From an uncultured Erythrobacter sp. (GTDB lineage: Bacteria > Pseudomonadota > Alphaproteobacteria > Sphingomonadales > Sphingomonadaceae): a stretch of DNA of 64,000 nucleotides. A program made the position numbers and the translations under genes. Location: NCBI GenBank assembly GCA_947503275.1, contig CANNCZ010000001.1, positions 1,674,001-1,738,000 on the forward strand. Direction: 5' to 3'. This document shows positions 1 through 7,454 of the stretch, piece by piece; position 1 is the first letter of the stretch, and every line of letters begins with the position of its first letter. Under the pieces are notes generated by a model, which saw only the letters and a program-made list of their open reading frames with translations, was not told the origin of the DNA and made no database searches.

Positions 1-52
1 TTTCGGACATTGTCGATACGATCCGTCCGAAAAATGTATGCAAATTTCGGAC
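1..52. repeat. Three copies of TTTCGGAC, two forming an inverted repeat
   Basis: TTTCGGAC occurs at 1-8 and 45-52, and its exact reverse complement GTCCGAAA at 25-32, so the first two make an 8-bp inverted repeat with a 16-bp spacer. The block lies downstream of the CapP-like gene at the window edge. It could be a terminator-like hairpin, a recombinase site or part of a larger repeat cut by the window; the sequence does not decide. Confidence 0.45.
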
Positions 53-108
53 AGGATTAAGTGCATCCAACAATCCCATCACTGCTCAAAGCGAAGGGCG
101 ATAGGCAA

Positions 109-999
109 TCAACTTCGCTCGGCTGTCCGATATTCAAGCCGCTGCTTTGATGTCATCGCCTCTTCAGGGTCGTAATCATCATCGTCAACGTCCATCCACA
201 GCATGATGAGGGCATGCCCGTTTGCTTGTGGCAAAACCTGCTCTTTCATAAACGGGACTCTCTTCCCGAATTCCGTTTCGATCCAATGCTCTGCGCCAAC
301 GCTCAATAACGGGCTAATGTCAGAACCTCTGTGTGAGTGAAAGCGCGAACCTGATGGAATGGGGGCACCGTTCGTCGGCACTATCCAAGGAAATTCGCGA
401 TTGCGGAAATTGTAGAGGACCTTTCCATTGCGCGTGACCACAAACGCTACGCGCTCACCAGAATACTCAGCGTAGCACCTCGCAGCTACGACTTTACTGA
501 CATCGAATTCTCTATGAACGTCAATCGCTGCCTTCATATCGGCAGTCCGATAGGATTTTAGAAATTCGCGCAAGAGTGGCGGAGGTACAAGCAACGTGGA
601 TGCAAAGCGGTTGGCTTCCGCCTCCATCTTATAATGACCCTTCTTGGTCTTCTCGTCCCATGCCCGCATAGCCGCGCTATCACACATGAACTGTTCGCCA
701 GTGACGGGTCGATGAAATGGGATCAAGAAATGCCCTAGCTCATGGGCAATTGTGAAACGTCGTCGCTGCCGACCGAGGCCCTTTTGAACAAGAATTCCGC
801 CGGAACTGCGAGCATCGTCGGTGACAAGGCCGCCAACAAATCCTTCCGTTTCAATCTCTTCGATTTCAGCAATGTCGAGCGCTCTTGCAATGTCCTCGAT
901 AGGCATAGGAAGGCTCAAGCTGGGCAGAGCCTTTAGAATCTTGGTCACTAAGCCACGAGGTGAGGAGGTTCCATCAAGATCAAGGCGCGATAGCGTCAT
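109..999 (-). CDS. ImmA/IrrE-family metallopeptidase, CapP-like CBASS regulator
   Basis: A 296-residue protein with the zincin motif HELGHF near residue 86 and a downstream glutamate-rich helix (MEAEANRFAS) that supplies the third zinc ligand, as in ImmA/IrrE peptidases. The C-terminal half is a predicted substrate- or signal-sensing region of unknown type. It follows the HTH gene with only 3 bases between stop and start, so the two are co-transcribed, and the pair diverges from a CBASS operon. In characterised CBASS loci a CapH repressor and CapP peptidase sit in this arrangement; CapP cleaves CapH after DNA damage signals and so releases the operon. Family assignment is firm from the motif; the CapP role is inferred from context. 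Confidence 0.85.
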   Translation of the reverse strand: MTLSRLDLDGTSSPRGLVTKILKALPSLSLPMPIEDIARALDIAEIEEIETEGFVGGLVTDDARSSGGILVQKGLGRQRRRFTIAHELGHFLIPFHRPVTGEQFMCDSAAMRAWDEKTKKGHYKMEAEANRFASTLLVPPPLLREFLKSYRTADMKAAIDVHREFDVSKVVAARCYAEYSGERVAFVVTRNGKVLYNFRNREFPWIVPTNGAPIPSGSRFHSHRGSDISPLLSVGAEHWIETEFGKRVPFMKEQVLPQANGHALIMLWMDVDDDDYDPEEAMTSKQRLEYRTAERS

Positions 1000-1002
1000 G
1001 TA

Positions 1003-1326
1003 TCACCCCTCTCCTTTGCGCTCGCGAAGCCGATCCATCATCAACTTTATTGTCACCTGATCAGTCTCGTCTAGCGACTGCAAATCCCTGAACATTGCGC
1101 GGGCTGTTTCCGGTTCATCCTCCGACGCAGATTCCCCAACCAATTGGGCGATTGATACATCGAGCGCACGCGACAAACCCGTGAGCACTTCCAATGAGGG
1201 GTTCTTCGCACGCTCCGTTTCTAAGTCCCAGATATGGGCCTTAGATGCTCCAATCAAATCAGCAAGCTTCTGAAGTGAATAGCCTTTCCTCATACGAGCA
1301 GTCTTGAGCCGCGCTGCGAATGACAT
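1003..1326 (-). CDS. XRE-type HTH regulator, CapH-like
   Basis: A 107-residue protein with an N-terminal Cro/C1-type helix-turn-helix over residues 5-62 (SLQKLADLIGASKAHIWDLE is the HTH core) followed by an acidic linker and a charged helical tail. It is transcribed divergently from the CBASS genes and directly upstream of the ImmA-like peptidase. The likely job is repression of the CBASS promoter and its own promoter through GTATG half-sites in the 148-bp divergent region, with cleavage by its neighbour relieving repression. The DNA-binding fold is clear; the CapH equivalence is from gene context. Confidence 0.82.
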   Translation of the reverse strand: MSFAARLKTARMRKGYSLQKLADLIGASKAHIWDLETERAKNPSLEVLTGLSRALDVSIAQLVGESASEDEPETARAMFRDLQSLDETDQVTIKLMMDRLRERKGEG

Positions 1327-1369
1327 TGATTTCCTCTCTCATGCGTAAGTCCAACAACCAAATTGTCGG

Positions 1370-1398
1370 TTTAAATCATACAAAAGCATACGACACAA
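1370..1398 (-). promoter_or_regulatory. Candidate promoter of the capH-capP-like pair
   Basis: On the minus strand TTGTGT (1393-1398) and TTTAAA (1370-1375) are separated by 17 bases and lie 44 bases upstream of the HTH start codon. The boxes are weak matches to sigma-70 consensus. ATCATAC (1375-1381) and CATACG (1387-1392) fall inside it and are inverted copies of sequence at the divergent CBASS promoter. Confidence 0.45.
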
Positions 1399-1400
1399 CC

Positions 1401-1429
1401 TTGACGGGATGCAAGACTTGCCGTATGAT
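1401..1429 (+). promoter_or_regulatory. Sigma-70-type promoter of the CBASS operon with operator half-sites
   Basis: TTGACG (1401-1406), a 17-base spacer and TATGAT (1424-1429) make a near-consensus promoter, so transcription should begin near 1436. GTATGAT (1423-1429) overlaps the -10 box and is an exact inverted copy of ATCATAC at 1375-1381; CGTATG (1422-1427) pairs with CATACG (1387-1392). These are good candidates for binding by the divergent HTH protein. Confidence 0.7.
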
Positions 1430-1474
1430 ATGATTGTACGAATTTGTTTTAATATTCTATTTCGGAGTTTGGCA

Positions 1475-2470
1475 TTGCGGAAGATTCTATCAATTGACGG
1501 TGGCGGCATCCGGGGTGTCTTTCCGGCGGCTTTCTTGGCGGCCATTGAAGATAATCTGCCGCACCCCATTGGTAGCTATTTCGACCTTATCACAGGCACC
1601 TCAACAGGCGGCATCATCGCAATCGGGCTCGCGATGGGATTGAGCGCAAAAGAAATCTTGGCTCTCTACGAAGAGCGTGGTCCGGAGATATTCGAGCAAG
1701 ACAAAGGCGGTGGGCGCGGACTATTCCGCAAAGCACGTCGTAACGTCCAAGGGGCAGTACTCGGACCAAAGTACGACCCGACAGCACTTCGAAAAGCACT
1801 GGTTGATACACTAGGAGATCGACGCATTGGCGACGCAAAAACGCGGCTGATGATACCCGCTTGGCACCCACAAACACGGCGTGTTTACATATTCAAGACT
1901 GCCCATCACGCTCGACTTGAAACCGATTACCTGTCGCTTGCCGTCGATGCGGCCTTGGCGACATCAGCAGCGCCCACTTACTTCCCGCAGCATGTCACCG
2001 AAGACGAGGTAGGGCTCGTTGATGGAGGAGTTTGGGCCAATAATCCGACAGGGTACGCAGTAGCCGAGGCTATAGGCACCTTGGAGTGGCCCAAGGACGA
2101 CATCAAAGTTCTTTCCGTAAGCTGCCTCGAAGACATTTTCGCCGTGGGCGATCAATACAGCAAAGCCAGCATTGCGCTTAAGGCCACGGGCTTCTTCATG
2201 GCCGGGCAGTCTTATGGCTCAATGGGCCTAGCTCATATTTTGACCGGTGACGTCGGCGGAGCGGCCAAGGAAAAAGCGATATACCGCGTATGCCAGGCCG
2301 CGCCCGACGGATTCTTCTCGCTCGATAACACCAAGCGCATTGGTCAACTCAAAGATCGCGCCTTTGTCGAAGCTCGTGAGCAGAAACCAATTCTAAAGCC
2401 GGTGTTTTTCGCAGAGAAAGTTCCGCCATTCACACCTGTCCATCAGTTGAAAGAGAAAACAGATGCCTGA
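1475..2470 (+). CDS. capV: Patatin-like phospholipase, CBASS effector (CapV-like)
   Basis: A 331-residue patatin-fold lipase that, once activated by a cyclic nucleotide, would hydrolyse membrane phospholipids and kill the infected cell. Visible motifs: the oxyanion-hole loop DGGGIRG at residues 8-14, the nucleophile elbow GTSTG with Ser43, and the catalytic Asp in DGG at residue 183. I chose TTG at 1475 because GGAG (1464-1467) lies 7 bases upstream and because the in-frame ATG at 1409 lies upstream of the -10 box (1424-1429) and would not be transcribed; the chosen start also gives the usual short N-terminus before the GGGIRG loop. Its stop overlaps the CD-NTase start by 8 bases, a tight operon. 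No separate nucleotide-sensing domain is seen, as usual for CapV. Confidence 0.92.
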   Translation: MRKILSIDGGGIRGVFPAAFLAAIEDNLPHPIGSYFDLITGTSTGGIIAIGLAMGLSAKEILALYEERGPEIFEQDKGGGRGLFRKARRNVQGAVLGPKYDPTALRKALVDTLGDRRIGDAKTRLMIPAWHPQTRRVYIFKTAHHARLETDYLSLAVDAALATSAAPTYFPQHVTEDEVGLVDGGVWANNPTGYAVAEAIGTLEWPKDDIKVLSVSCLEDIFAVGDQYSKASIALKATGFFMAGQSYGSMGLAHILTGDVGGAAKEKAIYRVCQAAPDGFFSLDNTKRIGQLKDRAFVEAREQKPILKPVFFAEKVPPFTPVHQLKEKTDA

Positions 2471-3686
2471 TAAACCCCCACCTTCCCACGAAGATGCCCT
2501 GCAAGCGCTTGCTCGCGCAATCGACATGCCAGATGATAAGGCCGAGGAAGCACGAGCTCACTTCAAGAGCCTTGGTGAATGGCTTGAGCGCAATGACTCC
2601 AGTATAGCACAATATGATCCCTACATCGCGCCGCAGGGCTCTTTTTTGCTCGGCACAGCAAACCGTCCTGTTGGCAAAGATGAAGACTACGATGTCGATC
2701 TGATTTGTCGTCTTCAATCCGATAAAGGGACCTTCACTCAGAAGTCTCTCAAGGCCGCAGTTGGTCGTGAGGTCATTGCCTATGCAAAAGCACATTCAAT
2801 GGCCCACGAGCCAGAGGACAAGCGCCGTTGCTGGACACTTGAATATGCAGACGGGTCGCAGTTCCATATGGATGTTCTTCCATGCATTCCAGATGCGCAG
2901 GAATACCAATCACGCCTTCGCAAAGCTGGGTTCGTTGAACTTGCAAATGATGCCACCAAAACGCTTGATGCTGTTGCGATTACCGACAAGACTGAACCCA
3001 ATTTTGATCGATATTGCGAGGACTGGCCGTGCAGTAACCCCCTCGGATATGCTGCATGGTTTCGCGACATAATGGCCGTCTCAATTCACTTGAGAAAGGC
3101 TGAATTGGCAGCCAAGGACTCGACGTTTGCTAAGGTCGAAGACATTCCCGACCACGCGGTCAAAACCACATTGCAGAAGGCAATTCAGCTTCTGAAGCGG
3201 CATCGCGACACGATGTTCGCTGAAGATATGGACGTTCGCCCGATCTCAATCATCATCACGACCCTTGCAGCAAAATCCTATGACAACGAGGATACGCTTG
3301 TTGGTGCTTTAACTGCCATCCTCACCAACATGGACGCTCATATCGAAACGCGTTCTGATGGAAAGTGGATACCGAACCCCGTTAACCCTGCCGAAAATTT
3401 TGCTGACCGCTGGGCAGAAGATCGCAGGTTAGAACACAGCTTCGATCGCTGGCTTGCGGCGGCGCGAAGTGATTTTGGGCTTTTCATCAATGCGTCTCGT
3501 CCCACCGAAGTCCCAACGGTTTTGGCAGAGCGTCTTGGCGACCGGACTGTGGAAACGGCGATGACTGCTATCGGAGCTGTTGGAGCAGTTGTTACCACGG
3601 CAGCACCCGTGGCGGCGCGTGTTAAGGAAGCCGTAGAAGAGGTGAAGAGCACGCGCAGCGGCACATCACCTTATTACCGCATCTAG
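2463..3686 (+). CDS. cdn: CD-NTase (cGAS/DncV-like nucleotidyltransferase)
   Basis: A 407-residue nucleotidyltransferase that synthesises the cyclic oligonucleotide second messenger of CBASS. The catalytic core shows GS at residues 59-60, the metal-binding DxD at Asp77 and Asp79 (in DYDVD), and the third acidic residue Asp137 (FHMDVLP). The C-terminal half is the helical lobe of SMODS-type enzymes. It overlaps the patatin gene by 8 bases and precedes the E2 gene by 6 bases. The product nucleotide cannot be told from sequence alone. The protein ends in Tyr-Arg-Ile rather than a small residue such as glycine, which matters because in E1-E2 type II systems the CD-NTase C-terminus is the site of conjugation. 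Confidence 0.93.
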   Translation: MPDKPPPSHEDALQALARAIDMPDDKAEEARAHFKSLGEWLERNDSSIAQYDPYIAPQGSFLLGTANRPVGKDEDYDVDLICRLQSDKGTFTQKSLKAAVGREVIAYAKAHSMAHEPEDKRRCWTLEYADGSQFHMDVLPCIPDAQEYQSRLRKAGFVELANDATKTLDAVAITDKTEPNFDRYCEDWPCSNPLGYAAWFRDIMAVSIHLRKAELAAKDSTFAKVEDIPDHAVKTTLQKAIQLLKRHRDTMFAEDMDVRPISIIITTLAAKSYDNEDTLVGALTAILTNMDAHIETRSDGKWIPNPVNPAENFADRWAEDRRLEHSFDRWLAAARSDFGLFINASRPTEVPTVLAERLGDRTVETAMTAIGAVGAVVTTAAPVAARVKEAVEEVKSTRSGTSPYYRI

Positions 3687-3692
3687 TAACCC

Positions 3693-4373
3693 ATGTTGAG
3701 TTTCGCAGAATTCAAACGTGCTTTAAACTTCTCCCAGCCCAAGCTCGAATTCTTTGAGAAGGACGGCACCTTTATAGCGACTGGCATCTACTGCCTGAAT
3801 GATGGGCCTCATGCCGACGGGGCGATTGAGGAATTCGATGTCCTTATCGCTGCGGACGAAAACTACCCTAGCACAGAGCCTGTATTGCAGGAGAAAGCGG
3901 GTCGTTTTCCAAGGGATATTGATAGGCATATATACAGCAACGGGACTTGCTGCATTTGCGTATGGGCCGAGTGGCTTGAAACCTCCGCTGACATGTCCTT
4001 TGCTGCATTTTGCGGTGGCCCGATGCGCGACTTCTTTTTGAGTCAGCTCTATTTCGAGCAAAAGGGGGAATGGCCATTTGGAGAGCGCAAGCATGGTGCC
4101 GAAGGCTTGGCCGAGTCGGTAAGTAGAATATTGGGTTTTCGTGTCACACCAACTCAGGCGTCAGACCATCTCACAGCCCTAACTGGCGGCCCACCCAAGG
4201 GACATTGGACGTGTGTCTGTGGGTCAGGATTAAAGATACGCGATTGCAGTTTTGAGCACATCGAAGAGGTTCGGGAACGTACTGATCGCGAGAACCTAGT
4301 CTTGCTTAGAGATAGCCTGCGATCTCAACTGCGACTCAGGAGGGCCAGTCTGACAAGGGGTAGCGCGAGATGA
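3693..4373 (+). CDS. E2-like conjugating protein of type II-short CBASS with C-terminal SEC-C-like zinc motif
   Basis: A 226-residue protein with a ubiquitin-conjugating (UBC/E2-like) fold over residues 1-150: a beta-rich N-terminus, YPSTEP around 58-63, and a catalytic-cysteine segment HIYSNGTCCICVW (residues 79-91), where Cys87 is the best placed nucleophile and Cys86/Cys89 flank it. There is no E1 (adenylation) domain and no separate E1 gene, so this is the E2-only arrangement known as type II-short CBASS, in which the E2 acts on the CD-NTase. Residues 174-189 carry a CxCGSGx(8)CxxxH pattern (Cys174, Cys176, Cys185, His189) that resembles the SEC-C zinc-binding motif. The last 25 residues are very basic. 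Last full gene of the operon. Confidence 0.85.
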   Translation: MLSFAEFKRALNFSQPKLEFFEKDGTFIATGIYCLNDGPHADGAIEEFDVLIAADENYPSTEPVLQEKAGRFPRDIDRHIYSNGTCCICVWAEWLETSADMSFAAFCGGPMRDFFLSQLYFEQKGEWPFGERKHGAEGLAESVSRILGFRVTPTQASDHLTALTGGPPKGHWTCVCGSGLKIRDCSFEHIEEVRERTDRENLVLLRDSLRSQLRLRRASLTRGSAR

Positions 4374-4498
4374 GTTTGGTACTTGAAGCCCTCGCCGCAC
4401 TCGCCAGAGACCCCTTTCACATGAAGGCCAACGCCAGCTTAGTGCACTGGGCAGCCTGCCCCTTAACGGCAGCAATTAAGGCGCAAAGCCGTCACTAA
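4370..4498 (+). CDS. Small 42-residue ORF coupled to the CBASS operon, possible remnant
   Basis: The ATG overlaps the E2 stop codon as ATGA, a typical translational coupling, and the frame runs 42 codons (starting MSLVLEALAALARDPFH) to a TAA at 4496-4498 that overlaps the stop codon of the convergent relaxase gene. It has no recognisable domain. It may be the truncated start of a fourth CBASS gene, cut where the defence operon was joined to the transfer genes, or a chance frame. The AGGAGGG at 4339-4345 is about 24 bases upstream, too far to act as its ribosome site. Confidence 0.35.
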   Translation: MSLVLEALAALARDPFHMKANASLVHWAACPLTAAIKAQSRH

Positions 4499-7404
4499 AT
4501 CCCCCGATCAAGCGTTTTACTCTTGATGCGCTCAAATTCTTGGCCCGCGCTTTTCTGGCTCGTTTCACTCCGTTCTATCTCGCCACCTTTCGTCGCAGCT
4601 GCTTGTAGGCGCGATGTAACTTCAAGCCCAGAGGCCTTCTCTCCCTTATTGTGAGCAACAGCGGCAGTCAGTTTTTGAGTGTTGTCCAAGACCAAAGTCA
4701 GATGATCGCGCAGGCGGGTCACTGTCACCAAAAACGTCTTCTGGTTCGATAGATTGCGCTCTCTACTGTCCATAACAGCAATCCCGCGATCTGAGGTGAG
4801 GCCCTGCGCCATGTGAGCGTTTAGCGCGTAGGCGAGATCGATGCGCTTCAGCATAGGATCGTCCTTTCCAAGCGTCACATGCTCACCCTTTGAGGTCTCA
4901 ACCGTGACCTTGCCCTTATCGATGGCAATGACCTTTGCCTGGTCAGCGTTGAACAGCCCGCGCTTGTGATCATTTCGCGTCCAGCGAATTTTGTCGCCAC
5001 GATGGATTTCGAGCTGTCGGTCGTTGAATAGAGCCAGAGTGTCAGCGGCCTTGTCGGCCCTAATCCGCGAAGGATCGAAGCTGAATTTTCTTCTGCGGGC
5101 GCTCTCCAAAACGACCCTTTCGCGTTTCGGATCCCTGCCTAAGATCCTGTATTGTCCCGGCATAAGGCCAAGCGTCTTTTGTCTCTTTGAAACCTCGAGA
5201 ATGCGGCCGGTCCGATAGGCTGCAACATGGCGCAGCTCTTCATAAGTGGTGTTCACGCGCTCTAGTACAGCCAATTGAGCTTTCTCCGGCCCAATCTGCC
5301 CGCTTGCAAGAAGACCTGTTTGCACCGCCTCATTGACAGCTGAGCGGATCCTGCGTCCCGAGGCATAGATCGATGTGCGCTCTCGGTCCTCTGGCTTCAG
5401 AGAAAGCCACTGCTCGGCTGCAACAATCGCGCCATCGCCTTTGGCTTCGATCGTATGGGGCTCAAGTTTGGCAAGCGCAGTTCGAACATCACCTTTCTGC
5501 GCAGCGGCTTGGGCTTCACGAACAACAGGGTTACGCGCGCGCAGGTTGGTGTTCATTTGGGCCTGCGCAATCCCGGCCTTTTGCAGGAGCGCAAAGGGCT
5601 TGCCGGCATCGACAGCGCCAAGCTGTTTGCGGTCGCCCATAAGTACCAAGCGATGGACGCCGGCTAGATTTGCGAGCGCAACGAGCTTTTCCTTGTCGCT
5701 GTTGGCGACCATCGAAGCCTCGTCCACAATGAGAACGGTGCCTCCAAGCGCCTGCTTTGCTTCGGTTTTGAGTGTGCGATTGGAGGGATCATCCAGCAAA
5801 GGCTTCCAGCCACCCAGAAAGCGGGCAAGCGTTTGCGATTCAATTCCCGTGTCTCGTTCTAGCATTTGAACGAGCGTGTTCTGGATAGCGAGGCCGATGA
5901 CAGGCCGTCCCTCTTCCCCCAGTACTTTGGCGACCGGCCCAAGCACGCTGCTTTTGCCAGCACCTGCTACGCCCTGCACCGCAACGGTTCGATCCGATGA
6001 AGTCAAGATAAGGCGCGCAGCCGAGAGTTGGCCGTCATTCAGTCTAAAGCCGTGCCCGATCTCGGCCGAGGCCTGCACACGGGTTTCTGCCTCTTCAGCG
6101 TTGAGATCAGACGCGGATTCTCCTTTTCCCGCCTGAACTGCGGCGATGATGCGCTCCTCGGTTTCAATCGCTTCTCGCGATGCGAGCCAGCCCTTATGCT
6201 CGCTGCGTCCCGCTACAAGATGACCAGAATTGACCAAGGCGCGGGTTCTCGTTTCGATCTTACCGATGGTCGTTGGCAGACCAAAATCCAAAGCCGCCTT
6301 GTAGAGCGCTTCGCGTTCAAAAGCGGCCTCGCGCTGCGACAAATGCCGCACAGCCGAGGCAACCGCCTGCGCGGCCGCGATCGTTTGCTTGTCCTGTTTA
6401 AGCACCGAGGCCGGCACCAACGGATCTTCTGATGCCCCTCGAACATGGCTCGCAAACTTGGCAAGCAGAGCTCGGCCCCGTTCCACCAGTGTCGCGAAAC
6501 CCGAATGAGGCTTTTCAGGCATGGCTGAGCGCACACGCGCACGCTCGACCATGGGATTTAGATCGAGACCAATGGATTGCGAAGTTTCCTGCCACATGCC
6601 TCCAAGCGTATCGCGATCCTCGATCGGCGCTTTGGCAGAGCGGGTATCAAGTGCAGCGATCCGCCCAGCTTCAAGGCCTGGACCTTGCCTCGCTGCAAGC
6701 ACTTCTTGGCGCCGCGAAGAGAAGGCCATGACATCCTCGCGCGAAATCGCGCGCGCTTCGAAATTGCCATGCTTGAGAGTTGGTCCGGTTTCATAGCCAA
6801 GCTTCTCGACTTCCATTCGGAAGCGCGCCATCGCGATGGAGTTGAGCGTGGTGTTGAGCTGCCATAGACGATCATTCTTGAGCGTCCGCCACTTACCATC
6901 CTTGCCTTGTGTCACATTGGCGATCACGGCGTGGAAATGGAGATTGGGTTCCTGATTGCGATTGGTATCGTGCTGGAAAAGTCCAATCGCCAGATTGCCT
7001 GTCTTTTGGGTCTGAACCTTGCCCTGCGCCATGATGCGGGTTTCGGAAGCGTTCTTTTCCGCCCATTGAAGCGCTTCGACAACCGCCTCACGATAAGCGC
7101 TGATGATGCGCTCATCTTTGCCCACAAGGGCAAGAAGCGACCAGCTTTTGGGAACAGAGAATGTAAGGTCGGTTCCTGGCCTATGGGCCTGCCCAAGGTT
7201 GCCAACTTGCGTTCCATCGGGGAGCGCACCTCGCAACAAAGCGTCGAAGGCCATGGCGTCTACCTTCCCCTCTAGACCAAGCCGCTTTGCGCCTTCACCG
7301 AGCCATTCACCCGAGCGATCAGCATCAGCTTTGGCGTAATAATTATCGGATGCGAAGTAGTTGGCCGCTGCGGAGGACGAGCGGACATTGGCAACGGAGA
7401 GCAT
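4495..7404 (-). CDS. MobF-family conjugative relaxase/helicase (TrwC/TraI-like)
   Basis: A 969-residue two-part protein that nicks the origin of transfer and unwinds the strand to be transferred. The N-terminal relaxase holds candidate catalytic tyrosines at residues 16, 22 and 23 and the three-histidine metal site at His145, His156 and His158 (NLHFHAV). The second half is an SF1B helicase with Walker A GVAGAGKSS, Walker B LIVDEAS and later motifs including ALNAHMAQGLTSDRG. The length is normal for TrwC-type relaxases. It is followed by nothing on its strand and ends against the CBASS operon; upstream lies the coupling protein, 50 bases away, so the two form one operon with the small gene at 9772-10101. 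Confidence 0.95.
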   Translation of the reverse strand: MLSVANVRSSSAAANYFASDNYYAKADADRSGEWLGEGAKRLGLEGKVDAMAFDALLRGALPDGTQVGNLGQAHRPGTDLTFSVPKSWSLLALVGKDERIISAYREAVVEALQWAEKNASETRIMAQGKVQTQKTGNLAIGLFQHDTNRNQEPNLHFHAVIANVTQGKDGKWRTLKNDRLWQLNTTLNSIAMARFRMEVEKLGYETGPTLKHGNFEARAISREDVMAFSSRRQEVLAARQGPGLEAGRIAALDTRSAKAPIEDRDTLGGMWQETSQSIGLDLNPMVERARVRSAMPEKPHSGFATLVERGRALLAKFASHVRGASEDPLVPASVLKQDKQTIAAAQAVASAVRHLSQREAAFEREALYKAALDFGLPTTIGKIETRTRALVNSGHLVAGRSEHKGWLASREAIETEERIIAAVQAGKGESASDLNAEEAETRVQASAEIGHGFRLNDGQLSAARLILTSSDRTVAVQGVAGAGKSSVLGPVAKVLGEEGRPVIGLAIQNTLVQMLERDTGIESQTLARFLGGWKPLLDDPSNRTLKTEAKQALGGTVLIVDEASMVANSDKEKLVALANLAGVHRLVLMGDRKQLGAVDAGKPFALLQKAGIAQAQMNTNLRARNPVVREAQAAAQKGDVRTALAKLEPHTIEAKGDGAIVAAEQWLSLKPEDRERTSIYASGRRIRSAVNEAVQTGLLASGQIGPEKAQLAVLERVNTTYEELRHVAAYRTGRILEVSKRQKTLGLMPGQYRILGRDPKRERVVLESARRRKFSFDPSRIRADKAADTLALFNDRQLEIHRGDKIRWTRNDHKRGLFNADQAKVIAIDKGKVTVETSKGEHVTLGKDDPMLKRIDLAYALNAHMAQGLTSDRGIAVMDSRERNLSNQKTFLVTVTRLRDHLTLVLDNTQKLTAAVAHNKGEKASGLEVTSRLQAAATKGGEIERSETSQKSAGQEFERIKSKTLDRGI

Positions 7405-7454
7405 GGGCAGGCCTCACACAATTCAAGTCCCTCTGTCCTCCCCGATCATCGCAA

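Noticed and set aside
1409-1474. ATG at 1409 as start of the patatin gene
   Set aside because: It lies upstream of the -10 box of the only good promoter and adds residues that precede the conserved start of the fold; TTG 1475 has a ribosome site.
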